Shown in pieces: positions 53,368 to 62,841 of a stretch of DNA of 64,000 nt; position 1 is the first letter of the stretch; each line of letters starts with the position of its first letter. Position numbers and translations under genes: made by a program. The DNA comes from Moraxellaceae bacterium (GTDB lineage: Bacteria; Pseudomonadota; Gammaproteobacteria; Pseudomonadales; Moraxellaceae): NCBI GenBank assembly GCA_024234595.1, contig JACKNZ010000013.1, forward strand, positions 48,231 to 112,230, read 5' to 3'. A model generated the notes under the pieces. The model saw only the letters and a program-made list of their open reading frames with translations. It did no database searches and was not told the DNA's origin.

Positions 53368-54207
53368 ATGCCTCGTCAAATTCCTATTAGCTTCGAGTTT
53401 TTTCCCACGAAAACCGAAGAAGGCACACAAAAACTCTTACAAGTTCATCAACGTTTAGCCACGTTAAATCCTGCCTATTTTTCTGTGACTTATGGTGCAG
53501 GCGGTTCAACACGTGAACGTACCTTGTCGATTGTTGACCAAATTCAACAAGCTGCACCCATTGCTGTTGCCCCACACTTATCTTGTATTGGTGACAACAA
53601 AAGTGAAATTGCAGAACTCTTACACCGTTATAAAAATCAAGGCATTAAACATTTAGTGGCCTTACGCGGTGATTTACCGTCTGGCCAAATGGGTTTAGGC
53701 GAATTGCCCTATGCGCGTGATTTGGTGGAGTTTGTGCGTCAAGAAACAGGCGATCACTTTCATATTGAAGTGGCTGCTTATCCCGAAATACATCCGCAAT
53801 CTTATGATTTTGACAGTGATGTGAAAAACTTTATTGCTAAAGTTAATGCGGGTGCTAATAGTGCCATTACCCAATTTTTCTTTAATGCCGATGCCTATTT
53901 TTACTTTGTTGAAAAGGTACGTAAAGCAGGCGTTACCATTCCTATCGTTCCCGGTATTATGCCCATTACCAACGCCAGCAATTTAATTCGTTTTGCCGAT
54001 GGTTGTGGTGCCGATATTCCGCGTTGGATTCGTAAACAATTAGCTGCTTATGGCGATGATACAGCCAGTATTAAAGCCTTTGGCGAAGAAGTTGTGGCTA
54101 GACTTTGCGAGACCTTATTACAAGGTGGCGCACCAAGCTTACACTTTTATACTATGAACCAAGCTGAGCCAACTACTCGCTTGTGCCAGTTATTAGATTT
54201 AGCTTAA
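53368..54207 (+). CDS. metF: methylenetetrahydrofolate reductase
   Basis: A 279-aa FAD enzyme that makes 5-methyl-THF for methionine synthesis. It starts PRQIPISFEFFPTKTEEG, the family N-terminus with the catalytic Glu in FEFFP, followed by YFSVTYGAGGSTRERT, LRGDLP and ITQFFF. Length is typical of E. coli MetF. It is downstream of ahcY but separated by a MITE-like repeat, so co-transcription is uncertain. Confidence 0.95.
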   Translation: MPRQIPISFEFFPTKTEEGTQKLLQVHQRLATLNPAYFSVTYGAGGSTRERTLSIVDQIQQAAPIAVAPHLSCIGDNKSEIAELLHRYKNQGIKHLVALRGDLPSGQMGLGELPYARDLVEFVRQETGDHFHIEVAAYPEIHPQSYDFDSDVKNFIAKVNAGANSAITQFFFNADAYFYFVEKVRKAGVTIPIVPGIMPITNASNLIRFADGCGADIPRWIRKQLAAYGDDTASIKAFGEEVVARLCETLLQGGAPSLHFYTMNQAEPTTRLCQLLDLA

Positions 54208-54208
54208 G

Positions 54209-54245
54209 CCCTCCCTCACCCCAACCCTCTCCACCAAAGAGAGGG
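54209..54245. repeat. family A palindromic repeat
   Basis: CCCTCCCTCACCCCAACCCT core with a GAGAGGG tail in the metF-yjdM gap; the hairpin could act as a metF terminator. Confidence 0.75.
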
Positions 54246-54265
54246 CATTTTTCTAGGAATTTTCT

Positions 54266-54604
54266 ATGAGCTCTTTGCCATCTTGTCCCCAATGCAATTC
54301 TGAATTTACCTATGAAGATGGCGATTTATATATTTGTCCTGAATGTAGTCACGAATGGCCCAAAACAGCAGCAACAGCAAGCGAAGACAATCGTATTATT
54401 AAAGATGCTAATGGCAATGTTTTAACCGATGGCGATACGGTCACTGTGATTAAAGACCTTAAAGTTAAAGGTTCTTCGTTGGTCGTTAAAGTGGGTACTA
54501 AAGTTAAAAATATTCGTTTAGTCGATGGTGACCACGATATTGATTGTAAAATTGATGGCATTGGGGCGATGAAGCTCAAATCTGAGTTTGTCAAAAAGGT
54601 TTAA
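54266..54604 (+). CDS. yjdM: zinc-ribbon protein YjdM (PhnA family)
   Basis: A 112-aa protein. The N-terminal zinc ribbon is [29 protein letters not shown] (Cys pairs at residues about 7/10 and 24/27), followed by a beta-barrel PhnA domain ([20 protein letters not shown]). Despite its old name it is not the phosphonoacetate hydrolase. Function is unclear. Confidence 0.92.
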   Translation: MSSLPSCPQCNSEFTYEDGDLYICPECSHEWPKTAATASEDNRIIKDANGNVLTDGDTVTVIKDLKVKGSSLVVKVGTKVKNIRLVDGDHDIDCKIDGIGAMKLKSEFVKKV

Positions 54605-54613
54605 AGAGAAATT

Positions 54614-54700
54614 CCCTCCCCTAATTTAGGGGAGGGTTAGGGTGGGGTTATCTCTGAAAGCCAATACCCCCTCCCAGCCTCCCCCTAAATTAGGGGGAGG
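54614..54700. repeat. composite palindromic repeat, inverted copy of 1371-1448
   Basis: CCCTCCCCTAATTTAGGGGA and the closing CCCCCTAAATTAGGGGGAGG match the ends of the element at 1371-1448 read from the other strand, as do GGTTAGGGTGGGG and CTCCCAGCC inside. The central 15-20 bp differ. Confidence 0.85.
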
Positions 54701-54717
54701 AGCTTTATATCAAAAAG

Positions 54718-55893
54718 TTAAATACTACGCGAAATTAACTCTTTCATAATTTCGTTTGTACCACCATAAATACGGTTAGCACGGTTATCAATGTAGGCAC
54801 GAGCAATTGGATACTCGAGCATAAAGCCATAACCACCATGCAATTGCACACACTCATCAACCACTTTACTTAACAAGTCAGACACCCAGTATTTAGCGGC
54901 ACACGCTGCTTCAATACTTAACTCATGTTTTAAAACTTGCTCAATACAACGGTCAACAAATACACGGGCAATTTGCACTTCAGAACGTAATTCCGCTAAT
55001 TTAAAACGGGTATTTTGATAGGCTGCAACAGGCTTACCAAACACTTTACGACCCTTGACATATTCAACTGTATGAGCCAAAGCGTGTTCTGCACCTGACA
55101 CACACATAATCCCAATCATCATCCGTTCCCATGCTAACTCTTTCATTAACATGATAAAGCCCATGCCTTCCATACCTAATAAATTTTCTTTAGGCACTTT
55201 GACGTTATTAAAGAATAATTCACAAGTATCTTGGCCTTTCATACCCACTTTTTTCAATGGTTTGCCTTTGCTAAAGCCTTCGCTATGGGCATCAACAATC
55301 AATAAAGAAATATTTTGTGCGCCCTTCTCGCTATTACCTGTTTTGGCAACAACCACGGCCATATCACACAAATAACCATTGGTAATAAAAATTTTAGAGC
55401 CATTTAAAACATAGTGATCGCCCATATCAATGGCGCGAGTTTGTACAGACTGCAAATCTGAGCCTGTACCAGGTTCGGTCATCGCAATGGCAGAGACCAC
55501 TTCACCAGAGGCCATTTTTGGCAACCATTGTTGCTTTTGAGCTTCGTTACCAAAGTTATTGATATAGTTGGCAACGATGTCTGAGTGTAAAGAGAAACCA
55601 GAAGCAGAATCACCAACACGTGCCTGCTCTTCCATCATAATTACGCTATATAGACGGTCAACACCCGATCCACCATATTCTTCGGGCATGGTTGGGCATA
55701 ACAAACCTAAAGCACCTGCTTTGTTCCATAAGTCACGATCTAAATGCTGTTGCTCTTCCCATTTTTCATGAAATGGGGCAATTTCTTGTTCAAAAAAACG
55801 ACGAGCGGTTTTGCGAAATGCCTCATGGTCGCTATTAAACAAGGTACGAGGAATCATGGGGGCAACTTGCTCTGGCACGTGAACGCTACTCAT
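54718..55893 (-). CDS. acyl-CoA dehydrogenase
   Basis: A 391-aa flavoenzyme. Motifs: AIAMTEPGTGSDLQSVQTRA, YVLNGSKIFITNGYLCDMAV, QLHGGYGFMLEYPIARAY and the C-terminal RIYGGTNEIMKELI. In place of an EGT Glu it has GGT, as in the isovaleryl/short-branched group. It is divergent from a TetR gene, with a possible operator between, so it is probably repressed by it. Confidence 0.93.
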   Translation of the reverse strand: MSSVHVPEQVAPMIPRTLFNSDHEAFRKTARRFFEQEIAPFHEKWEEQQHLDRDLWNKAGALGLLCPTMPEEYGGSGVDRLYSVIMMEEQARVGDSASGFSLHSDIVANYINNFGNEAQKQQWLPKMASGEVVSAIAMTEPGTGSDLQSVQTRAIDMGDHYVLNGSKIFITNGYLCDMAVVVAKTGNSEKGAQNISLLIVDAHSEGFSKGKPLKKVGMKGQDTCELFFNNVKVPKENLLGMEGMGFIMLMKELAWERMMIGIMCVSGAEHALAHTVEYVKGRKVFGKPVAAYQNTRFKLAELRSEVQIARVFVDRCIEQVLKHELSIEAACAAKYWVSDLLSKVVDECVQLHGGYGFMLEYPIARAYIDNRANRIYGGTNEIMKELISRSI

Positions 55894-55917
55894 TTCTTAC
55901 TCCTATCGGGATTTACA

Positions 55918-55937
55918 ATACGGACGTACGGTATGTA
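55918..55937. promoter_or_regulatory. imperfect palindrome between acyl-CoA dehydrogenase and tetR
   Basis: ATACGGACGTACGGTAT is an imperfect dyad (ATAC...GTAT outer arms, CGTAC core) about 25 bp upstream of the acyl-CoA dehydrogenase ATG. Place and shape fit a TetR-type operator for the divergent regulator, but the symmetry is partial. Confidence 0.35.
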
Positions 55938-56115
55938 TAATAAATACCAAAAATGACAGATGCAGGTCAAGTAAATAAAATAAAAAACCTGTGAATGTTG
56001 TGCGATGTTGAATTAGGCAAGGTAAAATAGCCGTTTTTTGCTAGCTTTGGACTTAGGCGAATTTTGCTTTTTAGCATGGCATATTTCTTTTAGCCCCATA
56101 ACACGTAGCTTTATT

Positions 56116-56829
56116 ATGATAACCACCGAATCAATGAAGCCTGTAAACACAGCAACTCTCGACAAACCACGCCGTACACAAGCAGAGCGTAGTGAGGCAA
56201 TGCGAACCCGTCTGATTGAGGCAACCTTAAAATGCCTAGAAACCGAAGGTTATGCTGGCACAACCGTCACTAAAATTGTTGAAGCGGCACAAGTATCACG
56301 CGGCGCACCTGTGCATCACTTTCCGTCTAAAGCGGCTTTAATTGCAGCAGCAGCCGAACATTTGATGCGAAAAATTTATGTGCAATTAGGCATTGCCATG
56401 CAACACATGGAGGAATCCGAAGACAAACTCACGGAGCTAATTATGACCTCATGGCGCGAAGTCTTTGGCACAATCGAAAATGCAGTGTTATTAGAATTGA
56501 TTGTCGCTAGTCGTCGGGATAATGAATTAGCTGAAATGCTGCAAAAATTGTGGATGTCGGCCTTTAATACCTTAGGCACAGCCGCAGAACATTATTTAAA
56601 ACCTAACTCCGACAAAGACGATGTTCGTCATTTGATGATTTTAACCCAATGGATGTTGCGTGGCATGGCAATGGATAAACACCTAGTATTTAATGAACGT
56701 GTTATTGAGCATTATGTCCGTGTTTGGTGTCGGGTCATGGCGGGTCATTTACACACCAAACCGAATGTTGAAACACCGCCACCTCGCCCCGAATTTTGGG
56801 ATGTGTCTATTGATAAAATGCCGCGTTAA
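56116..56829 (+). CDS. TetR-family regulator
   Basis: A 237-aa repressor from the ATG at 56116 (MITTESMKPVNTATLDKPRR). The helix-turn-helix is TRLIEATLKCLETEGYAGTT, VTKIVEAAQVSRGAPVHHFPSK. The longer frame from 56038 has a hydrophobic, unlikely start. It probably controls the divergent acyl-CoA dehydrogenase and perhaps itself, by analogy with fatty-acid regulators; the ligand may be an acyl-CoA. Confidence 0.88.
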   Translation: MITTESMKPVNTATLDKPRRTQAERSEAMRTRLIEATLKCLETEGYAGTTVTKIVEAAQVSRGAPVHHFPSKAALIAAAAEHLMRKIYVQLGIAMQHMEESEDKLTELIMTSWREVFGTIENAVLLELIVASRRDNELAEMLQKLWMSAFNTLGTAAEHYLKPNSDKDDVRHLMILTQWMLRGMAMDKHLVFNERVIEHYVRVWCRVMAGHLHTKPNVETPPPRPEFWDVSIDKMPR

Positions 56830-56898
56830 CCATCAAAAACCTTGCTACTTTTGTAACAAAATATATATTTTTGCCATCATTTAGCGCATATTTACATA

Positions 56899-56936
56899 CC
56901 TCTCCCCTCACACTAACTCTCTCTTCACAGAGAGAG
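56899..56936. repeat. family A palindromic repeat
   Basis: CCTCTCCCCTCACACTAACT core with a CTCTCTTCACAGAGAGAG hairpin, upstream of the Bcr/CflA gene. Confidence 0.7.
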
Positions 56937-56958
56937 CATTCCCTTTTTTGAGGCATTT

Positions 56959-58134
56959 ATGTCCACTGCGACGCGCTTAGGTTTTGAGCCTTGGTTAATT
57001 TTATTGGGTGCTTTAACAGCGATTGGCCCATTATCTATTGATATGTATTTACCTAGTTTTCCCATTCTTGAACAGGAACTTGGCAAGGGTGCACAACTGA
57101 GTTTGGCAAGTTTTTTTATGGGCATGACCCTTGGTCAAGTGTTATATGGCTCGTTAAGTGACCGTTTTGGTCGCAAACCGCCTTTAGTGATTGGATTGAG
57201 TATTTTTGTTGTGGCGGCCTTAGCGGCCAGTCAAGCACACACCATGCATGAATTAATTATTTATCGCTTTTTTCAGGGGTTTGGTGGCTGCTCGGGTATG
57301 GTTATTGCGCGAGCGATTGTTAGAGATAGATGCCCACCTTCACAAGTCGCGCAAGCTTTTTCGATGCTCATTTTAGTTATGGGACTAGCCCCCATTCTTG
57401 CGCCATTATTAGGTAGTTACTTTTTACATCATTTTGATTGGCATAGCATTTTTTACTTTAAAGCGATTTTTGCAGGTCTTTGTCTTGTGGCTATTATGAG
57501 CTTAATTCCCGAAAGTTTAAAACAGCCTAGTCAATTACAACTTAAACAAGTCTTAGTCAGTTATTGGAAACTCTTATTTGACCGCCCGTTTATTGGCTAT
57601 ACCCTATCTAGTAGTTTAGCTTTTTCGGGTATGTTTGCTTATATTGCTGGCTCGCCTGATTTATTAATTAATTTGTATGGCTTATCACCCAGTCAATATA
57701 GCTTAATTTTTGGTGCAAATGCGCTTGGTTTTATTATTGCCAGTCAAATTAATGCGTGGTTATTACGGCGCGGCTATTCGATGTTTAAGCTCTTACACTA
57801 TGCTTTATACATTCCTGCTATCGCCAGTAGTTTGTTGTGTATGAGCATATTTTTACACATAGAATCTTTAACGTTATTACTAATAGGTTTATTTAGTTAC
57901 ATTGCCAGTTTGGGCTTTATTAGCCCCAATGCAGGCGCGGCAGCAATGGCCAATCAAGGTCATCAAGCAGGCACAGCCTCGGCCTTAATGGGCGTGTTGC
58001 AATTTAGTTTAGCGGCGGTAATTGGTGCTATTTTGGGAGTGTGGCAAGCTAATAATGCCTTACCTATCTTTTCAATATTGGCATTTTGTGGTGTCAGTGG
58101 TTTTATCTGGCATCGCCTCGTTGTTCGCTCCTAA
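56959..58134 (+). CDS. Bcr/CflA-family multidrug efflux MFS transporter
   Basis: A 391-aa protein with about 12 membrane helices. Family marks are LGALTAIGPLSIDMYLPSFP in the first helix, GQVLYGSLSDRFGRKPPLVI (motif A) in the loop after helix 2, and RFFQGFGGCSGMVIARAIVRD in helix 4. It exports drugs such as bicyclomycin or chloramphenicol in relatives by proton antiport. Start from the ATG 56959 with a GAGG site nearby. Confidence 0.92.
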   Translation: MSTATRLGFEPWLILLGALTAIGPLSIDMYLPSFPILEQELGKGAQLSLASFFMGMTLGQVLYGSLSDRFGRKPPLVIGLSIFVVAALAASQAHTMHELIIYRFFQGFGGCSGMVIARAIVRDRCPPSQVAQAFSMLILVMGLAPILAPLLGSYFLHHFDWHSIFYFKAIFAGLCLVAIMSLIPESLKQPSQLQLKQVLVSYWKLLFDRPFIGYTLSSSLAFSGMFAYIAGSPDLLINLYGLSPSQYSLIFGANALGFIIASQINAWLLRRGYSMFKLLHYALYIPAIASSLLCMSIFLHIESLTLLLIGLFSYIASLGFISPNAGAAAMANQGHQAGTASALMGVLQFSLAAVIGAILGVWQANNALPIFSILAFCGVSGFIWHRLVVRS

Positions 58135-58162
58135 GCGTTTTTATTTTAAGCAACAACAATTG

Positions 58163-59206
58163 CTAAGAATAACTGAGCACTCTAAATTCACTGGGAGTTT
58201 TACCCGTCCATTGCTTAAATGCACGAGTAAAATTTGCGGGATTTTGATACCCCAAACGCTGAGCAATTAATTGAATTTCAGCTTGTGTTTGGCGTAACAA
58301 TTGTTGAGCATCTCGTTGCCGTGCTGTTTCTAATAATTGTTGGTAGTTAGTCCCTTGTTGTTGCAAATGACGGCGCAAACTACGCTCAGAAATATGCAAT
58401 CGCTCAGCAATTTGCTCTGGCGTTAAATAACCTTGTTCGTCTGCTTGTAATAAAATTTTAACCATCATCACCACATCTTGCTCAATACTTGGCAATAAAG
58501 CCAACTCTCGCTCACATTGAGCAATGGCCATACTTAAAGCCTCGGGATTAGCCGTGTTAATCGGCTGCTGCAAAATGCTTTTGGGTAATTTGAGCTGATT
58601 GATGGGCTGACCATAACAAATAGTCGGTAATTGTAAATGACTAAGCAGAGCTAAATAATCAGGCTGAAGCATGGCAAAATGTAATTCCGCTTGCAATGGC
58701 ACATCGGCTAACAAAAAGCGTAAGCCATAATAAACGCCTGATAACACCGCTTCTAACAATACCTTTTCGACTTCTGGGTGCATCGGATACTGACAATAAA
58801 TCGAAAATACCACATATTGTGGGTCATCAATATAATGCAAATTTACTCCACGACCACGCACATGCCAAAAACGCTGTAAAATTTTTACCGCATCGGCAAT
58901 GGTTGCCGCCGACATTAAGGCATAACCCAAACTGCCATGTGCGGTCAGTGGTTGACGTGCGCCTACCTCTAAACCTAAACCTTGATTACCCACTAACGCT
59001 ATCACCGCCGTGACTAATCGCTCATATTCTTGACTAGACACTCGACCTGTTGCTTGGGCAAATAATTGTGGGTTTAGTTGAGCATGTGCCAAGACTTGTG
59101 CCTGACTCACGCCTCGCTCTTGGGCAATTTGCAAATACATTGCAGGATACGTCACAGGCAAATGGGCGTATTGTGTGTGTTCTTTTGGATAATGAATTTG
59201 GCTCAT
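58163..59206 (-). CDS. AraC-family regulator
   Basis: A 347-aa protein from the ATG at 59204-59206; a start four codons upstream (59218) is also possible. The N-terminal half is an arabinose-binding-like domain of the PF12625 kind (VSQAQVLAHAQLNPQLFAQA, LGLEVGARQPLTAHGSLGYA). The C-terminus is the AraC double helix-turn-helix (YLTPEQIAERLHISERSLRR and LIAQRLGYQNPANFTRAFKQ). It diverges from the PF10118 hydrolase gene and likely controls it. Confidence 0.9.
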   Translation of the reverse strand: MSQIHYPKEHTQYAHLPVTYPAMYLQIAQERGVSQAQVLAHAQLNPQLFAQATGRVSSQEYERLVTAVIALVGNQGLGLEVGARQPLTAHGSLGYALMSAATIADAVKILQRFWHVRGRGVNLHYIDDPQYVVFSIYCQYPMHPEVEKVLLEAVLSGVYYGLRFLLADVPLQAELHFAMLQPDYLALLSHLQLPTICYGQPINQLKLPKSILQQPINTANPEALSMAIAQCERELALLPSIEQDVVMMVKILLQADEQGYLTPEQIAERLHISERSLRRHLQQQGTNYQQLLETARQRDAQQLLRQTQAEIQLIAQRLGYQNPANFTRAFKQWTGKTPSEFRVLSYS

Positions 59207-59314
59207 ATTGGCCACCAATGATAAGTGACTTGTCCGCGTAGCGTCTCACGTTTTCATGCTAAAGGCAATTATGCTTAGGTCATAATATGCTCCGTGAGCA
59301 AATGTGATAACGAC

Positions 59315-59352
59315 GGCTGAGCGAAGTCTAAGCCTACTTCGACTTCGTTCAG
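59315..59352. repeat. family B inverted repeat
   Basis: GGCTGAGCGAAGTCTAAGCC and CTACTTCGACTTCGTTCAG face each other. It lies in the promoter gap of the PF10118 hydrolase gene, where it may influence expression. Confidence 0.7.
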
Positions 59353-59380
59353 TATGCTGATTTTAATTAAGAGGTGTCCT

Positions 59381-60232
59381 ATGACTGCTGCAATTAACCC
59401 CTCATTAACTCAAGCCAATACGGCTCATCACCATGATTTAAAAGTACGTCAAATGGATTTTGGTTTAAAAGATATTCCAGAATTTTGGTACGACAACGAC
59501 CCTTTCAAAACTTTATTACTGTCAGCATTATCAGGTGGATTTCCTGCGGGTGAGCATTTTTTTATTCATTCAATTCGTCATTTTCAAGAGCAAATTAAAG
59601 ACCCCGAATTACGCCAAGCAGTACGCGCATTTATTGGCCAAGAAGCACACCACTCCAAAGAGCATGATGTGTTAAATCAATTGATGATTAAGCATGGTTA
59701 CTCGATAGATAGAATCGACCGCAATGTCGCTTTTGCCATGAAATGGTATAAAACCTATTTAAGCCCTGCCCGTCAGTTAGCACACACCGCTGCGGTTGAA
59801 CACTTTACTGCGTTAATGGCTGAAGAATATTTATTTAACACCGATGAATTAGACAAAATGGATCCACGCTTAGCACCGTTATGGGCGTGGCATGCCATTG
59901 AAGAAACCGAACACAAAGCAGTGGCTTTTGATGTTTATAAAGCTACCGTCAATAATGAATGGATTCGCTTGTCACAAATGGCGATTTGTACGGTGATGTT
60001 TTTGGGCTTTTCGACCTATGACTTTATGACCTTGATGCGTGAATCTGGTCGTCAGGGTGATGTTAAAATGTGGGCAAAAGGCATTAACTATTATTGGGGC
60101 ACAAAAGGCATTTTTAGAAAAATGATTCCCAGTTATTTTAAATACTACCGCAAAGACTTTCATCCTTGGCAGCACAATAGCCAGTCGTTGGTTGATAAAC
60201 TCAAAGCAAAATACTTGGGAGATAAGGCTTAA
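59381..60232 (+). CDS. PF10118 metal-dependent hydrolase
   Basis: A 283-aa protein from the ATG at 59381 with a GAGG site. Family histidine/glutamate blocks: GQEAHHSKEHDVLN (about 95-108), HTAAVEHFTALMAEEYLF and HAIEETEHKAVAFDVYK, arranged like a di-iron or di-metal four-helix bundle. Such proteins are found with AraC regulators in Acinetobacter and Pseudomonas; the substrate is unknown, perhaps lipid-related. The AraC gene lies divergently upstream. Confidence 0.88.
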   Translation: MTAAINPSLTQANTAHHHDLKVRQMDFGLKDIPEFWYDNDPFKTLLLSALSGGFPAGEHFFIHSIRHFQEQIKDPELRQAVRAFIGQEAHHSKEHDVLNQLMIKHGYSIDRIDRNVAFAMKWYKTYLSPARQLAHTAAVEHFTALMAEEYLFNTDELDKMDPRLAPLWAWHAIEETEHKAVAFDVYKATVNNEWIRLSQMAICTVMFLGFSTYDFMTLMRESGRQGDVKMWAKGINYYWGTKGIFRKMIPSYFKYYRKDFHPWQHNSQSLVDKLKAKYLGDKA

Positions 60233-60250
60233 TTTGTGTTGCCTTAAAAC

Positions 60251-60307
60251 TTGCTGAGACAGTAAAAAGCCCCTATAATGTACATAATTTTAACGTACAT
60301 TAGGGGC
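60251..60307 (+). promoter_or_regulatory. TacAT promoter with overlapping inverted repeat
   Basis: TTGCTG (60251-60256), a 17-bp spacer and TATAAT (60274-60279) give a strong promoter. GCCCCTATAATGTAC (60269-60283) and GTACATTAGGGGC (60295-60307) form an inverted repeat over the -10 and start region, a fit site for autorepression by the antitoxin. Confidence 0.75.
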
Positions 60308-60312
60308 GTTAT

Positions 60313-60576
60313 ATGATGCAAAATACCGCTATCGAACGTATTAACTTACGCGCTTCTGCTGAGGCCAAACAAATTATTGAGCAAGCGGCACAGCTTATTG
60401 GTACAAATCTAAGTGCATTTATGCTTAATCAATCTTACGAAGCTGCCTTAAAAATTATTAACCAACATCAAGCATGGGTTTTAAGCAACGCTGACCGTGA
60501 TGCCTTACTGGATGCCTTAGAGTCACCACAACAACCAAATACCGCTTTACGCAATTTAATGGCTTTATCCACATGA
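60313..60576 (+). CDS. tacA: TacA-type antitoxin (DUF1778)
   Basis: An 87-aa protein. The N-terminal ribbon-helix-helix (AIERINLRASAEAKQIIEQA, GTNLSAFMLNQSYEAA) binds DNA and the C-terminal tail (SNADRDALLDALESP) neutralises the GNAT toxin. Tandem ATGs at 60313 and 60316 follow AGGGG. It overlaps the toxin gene by 4 bp. Confidence 0.88.
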   Translation: MMQNTAIERINLRASAEAKQIIEQAAQLIGTNLSAFMLNQSYEAALKIINQHQAWVLSNADRDALLDALESPQQPNTALRNLMALST

Positions 60577-61067
60577 CCAATTACGCCATTTCATTATTAA
60601 AAAAAGAGCATCAACGCTCTTTTTTTAATTGCGGTCAAAGCGATTTAAACAGCTTTATTCAACTGTACGCCCTGCAACAACAAAAAAGAAACCAAAACAA
60701 AACCTATGTTGCCTGCACAGAATCACAGCAAGTTATTGGTTTTTATAGTCTTAATGTGGGTGCTATTGCGTTTGAAGAAATGCCGATTGATATACAAAAA
60801 CGCTTAGCGCGTTACCCTGTGCCTACAATTTTTATTGGCAGATTTGCCGTCGATATAAACTTTCAAGGACAAGGCTTAGGCAAGCAATTATTGTCTCATG
60901 CCTTACATAGGGTATGTGATATTGCCGCTATTGGTGGTGTGACGGTGGTTGCAGTGGAGGCAAAAGACACGCAAGCAGCAAACTTTTATCAAAGTGTTGG
61001 CTTTAAACCTTTACCGAGCAATCCACTCAAGCTATTTTTGCCTGTGTCATTATTACTAAAAACCTAG
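60573..61067 (+). CDS. tacT: TacT-type GNAT toxin
   Basis: A 164-aa acetyltransferase toxin that, in relatives, acetylates aminoacyl-tRNA and blocks translation. It starts by the SLLKKEHQRSFFNCGQSDLN pattern of the family. The acetyl-CoA loop is FQGQGLGKQLL (Q/R-x2-G-x-G/A) and the C-terminal YQSVGFKPLPSNP contains the usual catalytic Tyr. It is coupled to tacA by ATGA overlap. Confidence 0.88.
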   Translation: MTNYAISLLKKEHQRSFFNCGQSDLNSFIQLYALQQQKRNQNKTYVACTESQQVIGFYSLNVGAIAFEEMPIDIQKRLARYPVPTIFIGRFAVDINFQGQGLGKQLLSHALHRVCDIAAIGGVTVVAVEAKDTQAANFYQSVGFKPLPSNPLKLFLPVSLLLKT

Positions 61068-61114
61068 ATAAGCGCATAACATATAGAAATAACTCTTTGC
61101 ATGATGAAAAAAAC

Positions 61115-62500
61115 ATGACTAACCAACAACTAATGCAACGTGATTTAGCCGTTTTGTGGCACCCTTGTACACAAATGCACGATCACGAACAAATTCCTTT
61201 AGTCCCCATTGCCAAAGCGCAAGGTATTTGGTTAGAAGACTTTGATGGTAAGCGTTATATTGACGCGATTAGCTCGTGGTGGGTTAACATTTGGGGACAC
61301 GCCCACCCACATATTAATCAAGCCATCAAACAGCAATTAGATACCCTTGAGCATGTGATTTTAGCTGGCTTTAGCCACGAGCCCGTGATTGAGTTGGCCG
61401 AAAAATTAGTTGCCCTTGCACCACAAGGTTTAAGCCGTTGTTTTTTTGCCGATAATGGCTCGGCAGCAGTTGAAGTTGCCTTAAAAATGAGTATGCACTA
61501 TTGGCATAATCAAGGCGAAAAACAAAAAACACGTTTTGTGTCCTTGCAAGGTAGCTATCATGGCGAAACGCTTGGTGCATTAGCGGTTACCGATATTCCA
61601 TTATTTTCTGACACTTATGCCCCACTACTCACCCAACATTATCGTGTGCCATCGCCAGATTGGACACAAGCCCCCCAAGGCATGACAGCCGAAGCCTTTG
61701 CCCACCAACAATTTAACGCACTTGAACAACTGTTAATTGAAAAACATGAAGAAATTTGTGCGGTGATTGTTGAGCCACTGATTCAAGGCGCGGCAGGCAT
61801 GAAAATGTATCATCCTGTCTATTTGCAATTATTACGCGCCGCTTGTGACAAATATGGTGTGCATTTAATTGCTGATGAAATTGCCGTTGGTTTTGCCCGT
61901 ACAGGTCATTTTTTTGCTTGTGAGCACGCCAATATTCGCCCTGATTTTTTGTGTTTATCTAAAGCCTTAACCGCAGGTTATTTACCCATGTCGGTGGTTT
62001 TAACCACTGAAGCTATTTATCAAGGATTTTATCACCCTTACTCTACACTCAAAGGTTTTTTACATTCACATAGTTTTACTGGAAATCCTTTAGCCGCAAG
62101 AGCCGCTTTGGCTTCTTTAGAGCTATTTGCCCTTGACCCACAATTACAACGCCAACAGCAAATTCATCACGTTTGCCAACAAGCCTTAGAGCCATTAAAA
62201 AATCATGCTCATATTGTCAATATTCGACAAACAGGCACGATTTGCGCGTTTGATTTGGTGCAAGACAAAGCAAGCAAAACACCGTTTGATTGGCGTGAGC
62301 GTCGTGGTTTGCAGGTGTTTCAAGCCGCGTTAGAACAAGGCGTATTATTACGCCCGATTGGTAATACCGTGTATGTGATGCCGCCGTATGTAATGACCGA
62401 TGATGAATTGCGTTATGTGCTTAAAGTGGCAGGTAATGCAGTGGATATAGCCACTCAAGCACCTGCAAAAGGAAGTGATGTTGGGGTGAGTTTGCCTTGA
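61115..62500 (+). CDS. bioA: adenosylmethionine--8-amino-7-oxononanoate transaminase BioA
   Basis: A 461-aa PLP enzyme of biotin synthesis that uses SAM as amino donor. Start chosen at ATG 61115; a TTG at 61097 is also in frame. Marks: LWHPCTQMHDH, AISSWWVNIWGHAHP, FADNGSAAVEVALKM, ADEIAVGFARTG and LSKALTAGYLP with PLP lysine K283. The bio genes usually cluster, but here bioB, bioF and bioD are absent and bioA lies between two TacAT-type modules. Confidence 0.95.
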   Translation: MTNQQLMQRDLAVLWHPCTQMHDHEQIPLVPIAKAQGIWLEDFDGKRYIDAISSWWVNIWGHAHPHINQAIKQQLDTLEHVILAGFSHEPVIELAEKLVALAPQGLSRCFFADNGSAAVEVALKMSMHYWHNQGEKQKTRFVSLQGSYHGETLGALAVTDIPLFSDTYAPLLTQHYRVPSPDWTQAPQGMTAEAFAHQQFNALEQLLIEKHEEICAVIVEPLIQGAAGMKMYHPVYLQLLRAACDKYGVHLIADEIAVGFARTGHFFACEHANIRPDFLCLSKALTAGYLPMSVVLTTEAIYQGFYHPYSTLKGFLHSHSFTGNPLAARAALASLELFALDPQLQRQQQIHHVCQQALEPLKNHAHIVNIRQTGTICAFDLVQDKASKTPFDWRERRGLQVFQAALEQGVLLRPIGNTVYVMPPYVMTDDELRYVLKVAGNAVDIATQAPAKGSDVGVSLP

Positions 62501-62508
62501 ATCGCAAC

Positions 62509-62537
62509 TTGCCATGTATTGCAAAAAGCACTACACT
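62509..62537 (+). promoter_or_regulatory. sigma70 promoter for the second antitoxin/GNAT pair
   Basis: TTGCCA, a 17-bp spacer and TACACT precede the ATG at 62561. TTGCCATGTATTGCAA (62509-62524) is a short dyad over the -35. Confidence 0.55.
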
Positions 62538-62560
62538 CTTATAAATTTGGAGTTTCTACC

Positions 62561-62839
62561 ATGCAACAAGCTCGCACCGAACGCCCGTTATCATTACGTT
62601 TACCTGATATTGACTTGTCTCTCATTGACCAAGCAGCAAACGTAAAAGGCTGCTCACGCACTCAGTTTATGCGCGATGCCGCAATAGAAGCGGCAACACA
62701 GACCCTTTTAGAACAATCACTTATTGTTATGAGTGAGGAAGGATTTGCCGCCTTTCAAACACTGATTGATGCAGAACCTCAAATTGCCCCTGCAATAGCC
62801 GCGCTACGCCACCATAAAGCACCGTGGGATAAGTCATAA
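62561..62839 (+). CDS. second DUF1778/TacA-like antitoxin
   Basis: A 92-aa protein from the ATG at 62561 with a GGAG site; the upstream start at 62519 is rejected. N-terminal RHH region (RPLSLRLPDIDLSLIDQAAN, CSRTQFMRDAAIEAATQTLL) and an acidic tail (FQTLIDAEPQ). It differs clearly in sequence from the tacA copy at 60313, so it is a second, independently acquired module. The toxin gene follows after 2 bp. Confidence 0.85.
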   Translation: MQQARTERPLSLRLPDIDLSLIDQAANVKGCSRTQFMRDAAIEAATQTLLEQSLIVMSEEGFAAFQTLIDAEPQIAPAIAALRHHKAPWDKS

Positions 62840-62841
62840 AC